DNA of 64,000 nucleotides, from NCBI GenBank assembly GCA_037577475.1, contig CM075206.1:5613459-5677458 (forward strand). Reading direction: 5' to 3'. The notes beneath the pieces are model-generated. The model saw nothing but the letters and a program-made list of their open reading frames with translations, did not search any database and was not told where the DNA came from. How positions within the stretch are numbered: position 1 is the stretch's first letter; every line of letters starts with the position of its first letter. Positions 1-13,900 of this stretch are shown piece by piece. Position numbers and translations under genes: made by a program. This stretch comes from Chaunax sp. Z400. Its lineage: Eukaryota; Chordata; Actinopteri; Lophiiformes; Chaunacidae.

Positions 1-467
1 CAGAACCTCAGGACTTTTTATTTCAGCGCCCACATTAACAGGTTAGCAGCCACACAGCAGTGTGAGCAACATAGCTTCAAGGTCTTGCCTATTTTTTCTG
101 TGCCACATATAGAATTGTCAGGAAAAAAAATAAAAAAAATACAGACCTGACAATTATCTGTGGATAATCAGACATCAAACCAGAATCTCACTGGATTCAA
201 AGTATATTTGCAGAATATGTCAGGAAAAAAAAAATCAGATGAAGGGTTGTGTTTTTCCAATGCAACAAGAGTAAAGGAAGATCATATCATCATTATTGAT
301 CATTATCACAGGCAAACTCCATGTAATAAAAAAAAGGAAAGGTTGTCTGTGTGGACACACATGTGCCGGACCCAGCAGTTGAACAACACAGCCTGTTTGT
401 CGCAGCTCAGAGCTAAAACAACTCATACTTTAGAGAGCTGAGAAATGATCACTTGCTTTTGTCCCAG

Positions 468-1126
468 AATTTGAGAACTGGTATAAGAAGTCTTTCCTGG
501 TACCTGAGGATGAGATGGATATAAATATGGAGAAGACCCATAGAGAGGTGAGTCTGCCATTTACAAGTTTATCTCTCACATAGAAGTTAAATAATGCTTC
601 AGTATACTGTAGTTTTCCATAAAGCAAATACTGAACATAAAGAAAGAACAGCTCTATATTTTCCAACAAGTCCAATGAGCTGCAAGCAATGAGGAAATAA
701 CTTTTGTTTGACATGTTTTGGCAATATTATGATTGTGTTTCACTGCTGACCTTAGGCAGAAGCTGCCTCTGACAACCTCAGCTCCGGGTCCTTCTACAAT
801 GCCCGCTACAGAATGCTGAAAAGGGTGGGTGTCCAAACCTGTTTTACAATCAATGAACTGCATGTTTCATCAACTAGAGTGAATAGTGGTAAAAGTCTTT
901 ACTCAAAAATCAGTCATGTAAACTCAACAATCATTTATGCATTACCAGGAAAGCCACTGTAAAGTAGAGATATATGAAACAACCTGTCAACAATTAAACT
1001 TTAATTCTTCTCTCTCTACAGAGGACTGGCAGGGCGAAGGTCTTTACTCCTGAGCAGAGGAACGTCCAGACGCCCCCCAATTCTACCTGTTACTTAAGTG
1101 AATTGTATGTGCAGACTGAAGTTTGA
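468..1126 (+). CDS. 3' end of an unidentified + strand gene (last three coding exons)
   Basis: Three exons join in phase: 468-547 (after a pyrimidine-rich tract ending CAG, donor GTGAGT), 756-824 (after CTTAG, donor GTGGGT) and 1022-1126 (after CTCTCTACAG), with stop TGA at 1124-1126. The encoded C-terminus is about 84 residues and polar. It includes FENWYKKSFLVPEDEMD, then SSGSFYNARYRMLKR, then RRTGRAKVFTPEQR, and ends SELYVQTEV. I see no domain I can name and no membrane segment. The final residues QTEV would fit a class I PDZ ligand (T-E-V), which is only suggestive. The gene runs tail-to-tail into SCRIB. In human, IQANK1 lies on this side of SCRIB, so an orthologue is possible, but I could not test that. 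Earlier exons lie left of the window. Confidence 0.7.
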
Positions 1127-1154
1127 ACCATGGTGTTCACATGTGTTCAATATG

Positions 1155-1160
1155 ATTAAA
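1155..1160 (+). promoter_or_regulatory. Poly(A) signal ATTAAA of the unidentified + strand gene
   Basis: ATTAAA lies 29 nt after the TGA stop at 1124-1126, so the 3' UTR is probably only about 50 nt. It is the first hexamer downstream of the stop. Cleavage would fall near 1175-1185, less than 100 nt from the presumed SCRIB 3' end on the other strand. Confidence 0.5.
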
Positions 1161-1244
1161 TGTCATTTTCAATTTCCTACATGTGATCTGTGTCATTTAA
1201 ACATTAATCAAGCACAAAAGATACAACACAACGAATCAGCTTCT

Positions 1245-3190
1245 TAAATGAAAAGTAAATTTTTATTATTCCTGAACCACAAAATAGACTTCTTTGGTTG
1301 TACAAATTCACTAGTTACAGTCTTGTATGAGCGCTAACCCTCGACCCTAGGACTTCTGACCCTTTCTCTCCAACTTATATGCAAGTAAAAGCCCCCAAAG
1401 AGAACTCAAGACAGAAGAATGAACACTAAAACTTGAAACACTGCATTAATAATGTAGCGAAACCCGTCTGAAAAAAAGATTTACCTACTGTAAGTTAAAA
1501 AAAAAGGAGATATCAGCCATTGCAAATGTTACTGAATTTCAAACAAACTGAATTTCAGTCAGTAAGAACAACGTGGAAAGCCATCATTAAAAGACCCTAC
1601 ATTAAATTAACAAAAATGCTACTATGCTGTGATTCTGCAAAAATACCCATCAGATACATAAACTGACAAAATGTAGACCAGTGAACTGAATGTCTGATTG
1701 AGATCAATATCTTCAGAGGAATTTCTAATCGGTTCTGCCTCTCTTTGTTCTCCCATTTAAAAAAAAAAACAACCAATATACATGCAGAGAGCATCCCAAT
1801 ACTAAGCCTGTCCAAACCCAGACGCGTCAGCAGTCCAGACACTCGCTTGGTCATGATTGGCTCAGTTTCAAACCCAAAGTTTGTTTTCCATTCAGTATTT
1901 GTACATTATTCACACAATAATAAATGATTTTTCAGTGGCATCAGATTTAAATTAACCTTAGACAGAAAAATAAAACACCTGCTACCTTCACGTCCTTCTG
2001 GAATACCTCCAGATAATTCAAGGGTAGAAATGAATGATTCACATTGATAAAACAAAAAAAACAAATGCCCTCAAAAGGGCAGTGTAAGTACCGTTAATTA
2101 ATAAATGATCCTAGAAATGTCAAACTTGTACATACATTTGATATTCTGAGCTATTTATCTGTGACACTGCCAGTTTAAAGCTGCTGCCTCCAGTGTAGTC
2201 ATTATCTACAGGCGGAATGTAACACAGTCAATAAATCGTGACAGAGACTCGAGTCACCAACATTTTGGTAGCGGTCGATACCGTGTTGTGAAACTGATGT
2301 ACAACAGCCACCAGTTAGAGTGGCTTCTCTTTAAAACCCCTGGACAATTCATAAGTGTATATAAAGTAGACTCAGTGATATAAAGTGATATGCATTTCAT
2401 TAGTTGAAAGCTTGGACTTGTTGAGTCATAACCATCCTTTTTATAATAAGCATCTCTCGTGTTCTTTTACGCCCAAAACAACTGGATGGGTTAAACAGTG
2501 TAGAATAGAAGGACTTCAGTTTGAATAAAACAATTAAAACAATAAATTACTTAAGATAAATGTTTTTTAAAAAAGCTGATCGGTGGCAGTGCAAAAAAAA
2601 AAGAAATGTACTTAAAAACAATTTGTGACTGTGAAGGTAGCAGGATGTTCCCTCAATTAATATATACACTCCTGTTCAGAAAGAAACCCCTGACATTTTA
2701 CAATCTATTCAATGAAAGCCTAAAAATAGTGTTAGTATAGCTATGACCCATTTCTTTTTTTTTCTTCCAGTATATATATTTTTTTGAACAGCAAGTTTAT
2801 TAGCGGTGCGAAAATAAAAACTAAAGACTTCAGTTACCTCTTTTTTAAAAATAGATCAGCTTCTACTAGGTAAACCAAGTGTAGAACAAAAAAAGAAGAA
2901 CGGTCTGCAAGCAGCACTCCTAGCTAACACGCTAGCTCTTTGTTGCCCTTGAGGGCAACTTGCCAACTCATCCAGACTGTATAGGCAAGACTGGCACGCA
3001 GGATGAGTATATGTGGTGACTAATGTAGTCTTTGCAGTGGTTATATAGGAGAGTAAATCTCACATCTACTGACACTGTAGTGTTTGGTGACTCTGCACCT
3101 CTTGTGGATGCACCCATGTTTTACCAGTGTTCCACAGTCTATTTAAATGTGTGTGTTTTGTCGTTGAATTCTTTCCGCTGGTGTGCGGTG
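1245..3190 (-). other. scrib: SCRIB 3' untranslated region
   Basis: About 1.9 kb between the SCRIB stop and the distal AATAAA, AT-rich and without a plausible exon or long open frame. The lower boundary is inferred from the hexamer and the neighbouring gene end, not observed. A second AATAAA at 2796-2801 divides it into a short and a long form. Confidence 0.55.
1262..1267 (-). promoter_or_regulatory. scrib: Distal poly(A) signal AATAAA of SCRIB
   Basis: TTTATT on the + strand reads AATAAA on the SCRIB strand, about 1.9 kb after the stop at 3191-3193. It is the last hexamer before the 3' end of the convergent + strand gene. A proximal AATAAA lies at 2796-2801 and would give a 3' UTR of only about 0.4 kb. 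Alternative polyadenylation is therefore possible. Confidence 0.4.
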
Positions 3191-6100
3191 TTACGTGGGC
3201 ATGGCGGTTTCCAGGCTGCGGCGACCCTGCCTCAGTTTGCGCTTGTTGCTGTAGAGAGCCATTTCCTCCAGGGCTGAGGTGGCGGGCAGCGTGGTGGGTA
3301 CCTCGGCCTCGGGGCTTGCAGCGTTCCCTAGACAACAAAGAGACGGGATAACTTTAGTTATAGTGATGCATTTATCAAACCGCCACAGTTTCTTGTTTTC
3401 GCTTGGCTCGCAGCAACAGCAGCATTTGAGTGAGACAGCGGAAGGATCCCGTTAACCTGCGAGAGAAGCCCCACATTCAAATCAGCAGCTGGAAACAAGA
3501 AGGAAGTTTGGAGCAGAAAACCGAAGCATCCAGTGACTGCATGTTTAAATCAGCCACCTAAATGTATTTTTAATTTGAACTCACAGCAAGGCACACTGTA
3601 ATTTAGAGTACTTCAAGAACTGATCTCCTATCCATGTGTCACATGCACTTCAGTGACAGGGTGAAAGTCAGCTTCTTCAGTCGGCCGATTTTCTTGGGTT
3701 TCTAATTTACGTGTATGTTTGCAGGAAAAACAAGCCAGCAGAGCGGGTGGAGGAAAGGTGATGATTACATGTAGCATTGAATCTGCATGTTTAAAACAAA
3801 CTCCATCCAAATCAGAGTAATTAATAAGCGGTTCCAACACTGCACCATGAGACTGACTGTGATGTGCATTTGTGGATTTACAGTACAAACCGACGCAAAC
3901 AATATAATGGAGTCACTTAGAAGCAGCACTTTGTTTTCCTTTTTACATGGAGTTTGCATTTATCAATCAATGTTTTAAACATATTCATGCACACTCTGGA
4001 TCACAGTTAGTGTGAAATCATTAGTTCAGACAGAATTTCTAAAATTTTGGTCTCAACATCAGTTTTTGCCTCATTTTTGGTGGGCAGCAGGAGGCGAAGC
4101 ACACCCAGCTAAACACACCTGTCCCAATCCCTAAACCCACAGTTAAGTAACAGTTTTACCACACAACTGGCAGGTTAGAGTATAAATACACAAACCAACA
4201 TGCATACTCTTCTCACATGTCCCACAGGCAGACTCAAAAACATTATGTACACATGATCCTACCAATAAGAGCTGCTTATCCCAGGTAGTCACCTGAATCA
4301 AAGGGGGATAACAAGAGATCCATGTAAAACATTTCTAACTTATCCCTGCAACAAAACCTGTTGTAGTAAAAATTAAAATATTCGATGGGTTCAGTTCTCA
4401 CCTGGGTTGCTGGAGCCGTCGTTGATGAACTGTACGTCATTGACTGTGTCAGGGGTCTGGAAGACAAGAGGAGAGAGTAAACACCCGATGGACAGAGGTG
4501 GTTAGGTAACCTGTATCCTGGGGGGAAGCCTTCACCATGTGAGACGGGGGAGGAGACCATGAGAAGATGTGAGTTGCTCACTGACGGTGCTCAATCTGTC
4601 ACTAAAGCCAGAGTACATCTACCAGATTACTCCCCCAGGGAGAGATTGGCATGTTAAAAGAAAGGAAGGTTACGTTTGGTTATCAGTTCTTAGGTTTAGC
4701 GTGTAGCGCAGGTGCATCCGCAGAGAGACTGCAAACAGAGCAGCAGTACAGCACCAACAAGATCCACCAGAACAGAAAACAAAGCAGCATGTTAAATGAT
4801 GTCTTTGTGTCGGTGCCATTTTAGCATTTATCCACCTGTTAACTTGCTATTAGTGTCGATAGAGAGTTTATCCTACATGATCGATTGACCGAGCAAAACT
4901 GCAAGCAGTCTAACCTGCTAGCATGTTAACTATTGGCTGTGCATGCTACAATCCCAATTACAGAAAAAAACAAAATCCATTTTGTAAAATGTAAATAATA
5001 ACAGAATGCAACTATCATTTACAAACAAACCGTTTTTAGAAGTGATCCTGAGCCCATGTATTAGTATCTTTTAGAAATAATAGCCTTTCTTGTGCACGAC
5101 TGAGCCTTTCAAAGATGTCCCTTTCATATCCAATCATTTTATCACCTTTGACCAATTTGCCTGTTTACCTGTGGAACATTCCAAAGATGTTTTTTTTTTT
5201 CAAGCATTCGACAACTTTCCCAAAATGTTTGTTGACCCTGTCCCAAACTCTTTGAATGATTTATTTTTGTTGTATAATCTTAAAATTTCTGTCCTCTTAA
5301 GTAATTACTGGAAATTCTGTGATGCAAAAATTTTAAAATAAATCAAGAAACTCAAACCAGACGTTTGGATGGATATTCATTAAAGATGCAATGAGATATT
5401 TGAGAGAGAGAGGCTGGCTTTCTGAAGGTCTTCATGTAGTTTCTCTCTCATAATTCTGGGCATTGATACATCCCAATTAAGGTGATGGTTCCTGCTGTCA
5501 TGTGACCTTGCAGTGATCCCCCAAATTCTTCTGTTCTGAATAACTACCATGTTAATACAGCATAAGATGTGGCCTTTAAAACACCACTTTTGTGAGGGAG
5601 TCGGGAAAATTATACAAACAGTGATATCACTTAAATGTCATCCACCAAAGAGGGAAAACAACCGAATCACACAGGATCTCACACTCAGAGGAACGCGGAC
5701 TGACAGTGACCCAAACAAATTAAAAAGACCACTTCTAGACAAGCTCTCCTCACTCCAGCACTACTCAAAAGTTTCATCTGCTTCCCCTCCCACCTCTTCT
5801 TCTACACAGAGGAACTGCACAAAACTTCTACCGTAATGATCGCCCAGGAGGAAACCCCTTCAGGGATTCAAAAGCCATGACAGGGAATCTAAAGGAAGAC
5901 ATGTTAGTCCTCTGTGATCCATGTGTGGAACAAACAGCTGATGGGGGGTGAATGTAAGAGTGGAAGAGATGCAGAGTTTGTGGTCATTTCCCCCTAAACT
6001 CAATTACTGTTAGTGGGATGAAACCCCTGTCAGTGCGAGTGTCATTCTCTGTGATTGATTAGTACGCTGATAGATCGATGGGTGTGAATGGCTACTGTTA

Positions 6101-7994
6101 CAGATGCTCTTTGTGAGTGGCAGTGAGCGGGATGCAGAACATGAGGGTGACCCAGGGTGGCTTTGTCATTTCATTCATGTAGAGTGAGTCGGCCATCATT
6201 GTGCAAGTAAGAGTTAGTGAGCCACACCGCTGTAGTGCAGAACCAAACATACTGATCAGATCAATCACTGAGCCAAAACCTAGATTCAGTCACACTGATG
6301 CCTCTTGATTAACAAATACTAGAGGGGAGGAGAGGCAGCAGGGAAAGCCGGGGGAAGGGAGGAGGCCGGGGGGAAGGGAGGAGGCCTGGGCCCCCGGAGC
6401 TCAGCATGCAGCCAATACCTGGATGTCGTATACGGGTTTGGAAGAAGGAATGGCAGCAAACTGTCGGTAGTCAAACTTCTTTGACGACAGGGACTAGAAG
6501 GATAGCAAATAGGGATGAGCAGAGGGTGGGGGGGATAAAAGAGGAAAAAAAGGATGGAAAAGAAGGAGGTGGGACAAAGTATAGAAAGGAGGAGAAAAGG
6601 GTAGAGAAGGTAAATGTCACAGGAGGGGAGAGGAAAAGGAATAAGAAAGGGATGAGGGAATAGAAAAACTAGAGGTGGGATGCAGAGAGCCTGACGGCTG
6701 ATTCAAACAGCCTGCTGTGATACAGCTAGAGTGACAATGATCGAGATGATGGATTAATGCCAGTGTCGTCTGAAGCAAATCCACTTTTCCCTTTTCCAAC
6801 TTTCCCCCTCATCTCATCTGTTGCCTTTCTCAAACAAAGCTCTTTAAATTAAAACGGCAAAGTCAGAGTTACTACGCTTTACAAATATTTCATGATTGAA
6901 ACAATCCAAGTCCATACAAAGGATACAGTCAAGTGTTCACACTGACATCAGTGTGGAAAAAACCAGCGGAACAATCAGTCAAAAGCAAAATGGCACTTTG
7001 AGAAACAGTTGAGTGCTTACCAGCCTGCCTGGAGAGGTTAGCCCTCGAGGACTGAGCTCTGTCAGAGGAAAACAGAAAATGTGGAGAAAGGCAGAGAGGC
7101 AATGAGGGGTAGGAATGACACCATCAGCATGGAGAAAAAAAATGAATTGGATGACCTAGTGGTGATAAATATTCCAAAAGCTACGAAGCTAACAAAGCTA
7201 ATTCTTCCTTTGCTTTCAAGTTGTGAGAACATGCAGTAAAGCACAGGTTAGCCGACCTGAGAAGTTATTAAATTATAGACAAAACAATTCAGAAACTGGA
7301 GGTGGTGGCTGATGTGTAGGAAAATACTTGTTAGTACAGTCCAGGAAACTTTGCTGAAACCACTTCTGCTAGAATGTCAAGTAATTGACATGTAATAATT
7401 GCTCTGTATTGCTAATGCGTTAACAGATTTCGATGCAACTTTTTAAAAAATGAGGCATTCCCTGATTTTGTTTTTATGCCTTTAACAGCCTGCGAACTGA
7501 GTTAGCACTCTTTGTGCACGCTCTGGAGCTGCACAGAGCTGGACCTTGCCTGTCTTTTGCTCCACCTCACTGCAAACAGTGTGCAACACAAGCAAACATT
7601 AGATGAGAACACTAAGATTACTGAAACTCATTTGAAATATGCTGTGAGACGGTGGTTTTAACTGGCTAATGCTAGGCTTTACAAAGCAACCAACACCAGA
7701 TCCATAGATGAGGACTGTGGTTCACTTAAAGGCCACCGGTGTCAATAATAAGGTTTTTCTGAATACTACCTTTAAAATAAGTCAACTAAGAAAATAAAAT
7801 GTCTTAAGAAAAGACCTTTGTCATGTAAACAAGCCTTAATGAGCCGCTTCTTACCTTCCATAGGTGTTGGTGAGGGAGTGGGGGCGGGCGAGGGCGACTC
7901 GGTCAGCTGGTCTAATGTCCCTCGTTTCTTACCATCCCGAGACTTGGCGATGACCATCTGAGCTTTCAGTGCATCCTGCTCCAGAGACTTCATT
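3191..7994 (-). CDS. scrib: SCRIB exons 43-47: C-terminal end
   Basis: Exon 43 (7855-7994) encodes MKSLEQDALKAQMVIAKSRD and SPSPAPTPSPTPME, a strong match to human. Exon 44 (7021-7058, only 38 nt) encodes LSPRGLTSPGRL. Exon 45 (6419-6493) encodes LSSKKFDYRQFAAIPSSKP. Exon 46 (4402-4456) encodes DTVNDVQFINDG. Exon 47 (3191-3327) encodes EEMALYSNKRKLRQGRRSLE and ends TAMPT with TAA. The 38-nt exon was fixed by phase: exon 43 leaves one base and exon 44 supplies two after its CAG. The end resembles but does not match the human terminus. Confidence 0.88.
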
Positions 7995-10900
7995 CTGCAG
8001 GAGGAACAACCACCAGAAGATTAACGATATTGGATATAAGAGGAGACTTACATGAATACAAAGACTGGCAGAGGAAACACCGCTACAGGTGGGTGTTGTT
8101 CCAATCACTATGAATTATGGGTGCTCCTTGTCCTGGTTTGCTGTGACAAACAACTGGTTTCATTTCTTTGCACGCTAAGGCATTCCAGGAAAAGGACTAC
8201 CTACAGCTAGTAGGATTACCCTCAACCCAAAAATGGCTACTGCAAACCGTGTGTTAGTTCAAATAATAGCATGAAAATCAAGAGAACAACAAGCTGCGAA
8301 TGAGAAGAGGGCTGCAGAAAGGAAACGAGACAGAATAGAAAAGGAAACTAGAGAGAGCAAAGTCGTGCAGAAGCAAAACAGCACTAGAAAGGTGGTGGAA
8401 GCACGGTCACAGTGTTGTTGTGAGTGCTTGCTTTGAACCTTTCCGACTCGGCCTCTAGCAAAATACCACAATGCCAAAGCACCCCAGCACACCCCATGAT
8501 GCCGTGCGTCTGCCCCTGGTGGCTGGGGCCGAGGAGCAGACCTGAGCTGGGAGGCTGCAGAGGAAGAGGAGGAGGTAGGGGGCTGGGGGGCCTCGGGCGT
8601 GCCCTGAGATGCCCTCACTCGGGCCTGGTAGAGCCTCTTAGCCAGGTCCTGCTCATACTGCCTTACATCCTCCTCTAGGCCAGAGGGCCTGGGCCCCACG
8701 AGGCCAGGCGAAGGGTGAAAGAGAGGAGGGGAATAGGATGACAGGTACGCCGGGATGACGCAGGAAATTGAGCAGGAGAGGAAGGAAAGAAAAGAGACAT
8801 AAACCAAAACACAGACACGTTTACAAGAGGCAGGAATAATAAATAAATGTTTAAATATGAAAATAGTAAGAGAGGAGGCAGACTAACCACACACAGAGGA
8901 TGGTGTTACAACAGAATAAACAGGACACAGTGTTTGGCACACTGGGTGAAAAACTGATGTTATTGACCGGTTCGACAAACTGTAAACAACCCACACTGTG
9001 TGAGCTCTCTCCATTTGCCCCTGTTATCGTCCAAGTCAAGTTTAACATCACGTCACCTCAGAGGAAACAAACCTTCCCCCTGACTCCAGCAAATCTGACT
9101 CCTGCTTTGTCCAAATGAATGCACAGCAAACTCATGCAAAGTGTGTCAAAGCCTAGAAAACGCCAGCTAGCATGAGACACTATGATGTTCCCGTTTGGCC
9201 CTTTTTAATCATAATAGTTACTCAAGGAAAATAAATACGATCATACTGAATTACACTGCATTTAAACGGTTTAACATCATTATCATTATATAGAATTGGT
9301 AACTGGTTCATTTTTACACATCCCTGTTCAAATCAAAACACTAGAAACACAAGAACAAAATGCAAAGTTAAGTAAAAGCTTTGATTGTTATCTTCCTAGT
9401 CAGACTGTGATGTGTTAGATTTACCGTGCTGCCCTCCACATGGCTCTCTTCTCGGCCTCCAGAGCCCGTTTCTCAGCAGGGGACAGGTCCTTGTCAGGGG
9501 CCACAGCCAGCTCAGGGCTTTGCATACGAAGTCTCTCTTGATGTCTGCGCTCTGCTTTGGCGGTGCGGATGGGAGCTGCCGATTCTCCGGGGTACGCCGA
9601 GACCAAACTGACGAGACACGCACAAGTAGCAGCGGTGACAAAAGTGTCAAAAACAACTGCAAAGAGACAACGAAAGATGACGTTTAAAAAGTAATTACCC
9701 AGTCATAGAGTTGGGCCTCTGCTCCATCCTGAAGCTGTCCTCCAGTGAATTTCTCTGAGAGTCTCCTTTACCATCAACAGAGGAAGGCCTACACACAAAA
9801 ACACAATTAGCTGAAGAAATAACAAATGTTTAACGCAATAATAATATAATAACCGACTTCTTACCCTGAGCTGCCGCAGTAGCTGGGTGGTGTGACATTA
9901 AAGCTCTGTGTTATGGAGCAGGGCTGGGATGGGGGGGATACTGGCTCCACCTTGTACTCCACTCCATCCAGCAACACTTTGCCAGAAGCTTTCATATGCG
10001 CCACCTGCTTAGCCAGGTCCTCTTCATCCTCATCCTCGTCGTCGTCATCCAGCAGGTATTCTCGTGCTCTCTGCTCAAACTTCCTCTCTGGGTGCGAGAT
10101 TAATAAAGATGGGCTTTTTTTAAAGGCAGGTTAGCAGGTCACACGTTTTTACAAATTACTGGCACAAAATGGTCGAGGAGAAACAACTGAGGCAAACCTT
10201 CTTCCTCTCTCATTTTCTTGAGGTCATCCTCTCCGACAAGAGAGACTCGAGGTTTGGGTTTGTCTGGTGTCTGCTGCTTCACGTCAATCTCAAAGTACTT
10301 CTGCCGGTCCCTGAAAGAACGCTGCTCTGGGCTGTCCTTACCACCAGGAGAAGGACTCTGTATGGATACAAGAGAAATCCAGAACTGAGTACAAGACAAA
10401 GAAGATTAAAACTGACAAGATCATAGCCCCTGCAATATTTACAAATGACAATACAGCAAAACAAAGGTTTGATTTTTATTGCTAGTTGTATTATTGCAAA
10501 GCCATTAGCCAGAAGAGAAGATATCACAAGAGATGCTAGAGGAGAAACGTACGACACACCAAGAAGAAAGAAAAAAAAAGCTAGCCATTAAAAATATAAC
10601 CCTTCACCATTAAGCTGATTCCAGCATGGCTGTCTCCCAGTCTCTGGGAGGAATCTGGCAGAGGCACCACCACCACCGCTCAAGCCAAGCACACACAGCC
10701 CAGACAAAGAGAAGGGCCGCCAGATGTGGCAGAGGGTACCTGCTGCTCCGTGGAGAGCCTGGAGAGTCGTGGCACTGCTGCCAGGCTCATATAATCCTGA
10801 CGGGAGGAGAGCTTGCTGGCCAGACTCTTACCAGCTCCCGTTTGACCATCTATGTCATCATCAAACACCTCGTTGTTCAACAGAGGCTGAAAAGGCCACA

Positions 10901-13900
10901 TAGTTCGTCACCACACTGACAGACTAGGATGACTTAAACCCTCAGCATTCACTTGTTGAACACCATATTGGCCAAAATATAAGACATTCTCCTTTCTTCA
11001 AACATGCGTTTTTGGAAAGACTTCCAGACTTGTACTGCTTGGAAAATTTCCCCTGAGATGTAAACTCAAGGAGACGTACTTTCTCTGGGAAAGTGTTGAT
11101 CTTTTTGTATTTTGTAGCTGCTTTACAGATGATTTGTTCCCTGGTCTGTTTCTGCAGTGAAGCCATTGGGAGAAGCTTGTTTTTACTCATCAAGAATTTA
11201 TTTCCTCTTGTGGAAGCAACAAGTTACACAGGCTGTTAGAAACTCCTGCAGATGGACTTGAAAAGAAAATGTACCCTAGCATCTACAATGCTATAATTTG
11301 GTTCAATGTGATATATTGGAAAGTTGAGCTTTAAATATCTTATGGTCAATATGTTCACTCACCTCTGGAGATGATTGCTTTAGGTGGAAATTATTCCTCA
11401 CACCATACAGGTCCTGTTGGCCACAGCAGAGTGTTAGTCAAATTCAGTTAATGCAGACTGAGGAGACAGAGATATGGAGCAGGCAGACTGATTAGCAGCT
11501 GGAATACAGTATGTAAAAAAAAAAAAAAAAAGGAGGGTTGAATATTAGTACACAATCCACATATGGATGTACAAATGGATAAACACTCAACACCAGTATG
11601 AAAGATGATGCACTGGAGTACAAAAACCAACGATGAACGCATTCCACACGTCACAGCACGTCACAGGCCCCCCTGACACGGCGCAGGCTTCTTATAGGAC
11701 AGCCTGCTCCAGTCCAGAGGGGGGCAGGGTGGGGCGAGACCAACCAATGAGCATGCTGACCCGGGGTAATCCGGGTAACACGGCCTACCTGCGGCGGCTC
11801 CAGCACTGCCAGTGAGCGAGGCACGGCGGCAAATGCCTTGTATGCCTGCTTGACATTCATGGGGAACTCGTCGGGCGAGGTAGGGGAGGGGGCGCGAGGC
11901 TGCAGGGGGGAGGGGAGGGGTGGGGTGGGGTCGGCATGGAGGGCAGGGGAGGTTCATACGGTAAAAGAGGCCGAGAGGAAGGTGGGAAGAACAGACAGAC
12001 AGACAGATGGAGGAGAGGGTAGACTATGAAAAAAAACAGCAAGGTTGTAGAAGACTGTGGAGGAGAACAGGTGAACAGCATGGAGCCTGGTTTCATGTGA
12101 GAGAGGAGGGGAGTATGCCAGAGAAGGACAGACAGTAGGGCCTGGACACATTTTGTATGTATGAGCTCTGATGTGAGATGAAATCATGGCCTCTTTGTTA
12201 TTTACCCATCCCGCTATGCTGCTTGTCAGAGGGAGAATAAAGTGGAGCATTTCAGAAAAGCTGCAATTACAAGAAATGATCTGATTCAGGAGCTGACAGT
12301 CGTGCTGGATGCTCCGTTTGCAGGTGTAGTTCACCTCCAGGTGTGCCTGGGGATCAACTCAACTTCAAATACAAATCTTCCTGTCTTTGGTTGCAGCCTC
12401 TTTAGAAACAATTATCTACACCCCTGCTGTACTGCCGAGACACCACTTGGTTGTTGTTTTTTTGGGGGGGCTGTGCAGTTACAGCAGGCAGCGCGGAGCT
12501 GAGAGTGGATATAAAACAGCACTATGTGGTGGTGAGGGGTCTTACAGAGGTCTGGGAGTTGAAGGGGGAGGGGCCATGCTGGAAGGGGTTGGGACTGTTG
12601 CCGTCCGAGGTGGCGGGAGAGGTACTCTGCCACACGCGCCCAACCGGCTGGATGGCACCCGGTCGCGTCTGGAGATGAAACAAATGATATTTTATAGAGG
12701 GGATCGGTCCAGTCAATTTTATTATTGAAGCATCAAAATCCTTGAAAAGTTTTTCTTTCAGACACACAAAACTCAAAATGAATGGGAGCTAATGTGATAT
12801 GAATGGACATGAATCAGAATGTAACTTACCATTCAGATTATCAGTCTATCATGTTTACTCAATACCAGTTTGCACCAAAACAATGCCTAATATTCAATCA
12901 ATTTCAACCTATTCTTTTTAACAAGTATTTTAATTTTTATGCCCAATAATGACAAGCATCAAATCTCCCACCACAAAGTTCCTCCAGAAGGAAAATCTGA
13001 AGTATCATAAAATTAAAAACTAAAATCAAGAGAATTAAAACGAACAAAAAACTCCTCTGAAACCCATAAGAGTAAATAATTAAATTAATAATTAATATTT
13101 GTGGGTTATGAACTCTACATCACAACAAATTAAATGCCTGTAAACCAGACCTGTCCTATAAAATCTACTAGAAAGGTTATTTTGTAATCAGCTTGTTTGA
13201 ATGATTCACAGACACTCACTGATGATGAAGTATCCTCCTTGGCAATAGGAGTGGAGGTGTAATGAATGCTTGCCTGTGAAAGAAAATAAAAAAAATAAAA
13301 AGAATGTAAATGAAATGAAGCGCATGAGGCAACACCTTCTGCTCGGGTTTCAGCCAGCAGCGCATACAGTCATAAATCTGAACTACTAGAGCTCCTTGTG
13401 ACGATGCCAGGTCAAATTACATTATGAAGCAATGCAACACAAACAGGGTTTACCCTAAAATACCTCATCACCAAAGTGGGACCTTTGTCAGACTTGAATT
13501 AATATGAAGTCACAGCTGGTCAGTAGAAATATTAAAGGACAATCAGTCAAAATCTATTTCTCCAATGAAATGCACATCCAGCCTGCATGAGGCAAAGCAT
13601 CAGTCATCAGCTGGACATTGAGAAGCAGTCACATGCTTTTCAGACCAGTAAGACTGTGGCAGACACAGTAGCTGAACTCGTTATGTTTTAATAACAGATA
13701 GGGGGCTCAGAGCAGCAGCAAAATCCAGGCCAGAGCAGAGGGCCAGAAGACCCACTTACAAAGCGGGTCTCCCTGCCTGTACACAAGGAGCTGTTGGAAG
13801 AGTGGTGGCTGGGCTACGGGCGGGAGGAAATGTCAAAAGGGTTAAACTAAAAAACAAAACCTCTTCTATAATGAAAGAAATGACAAAAAATGAAGTAGAA

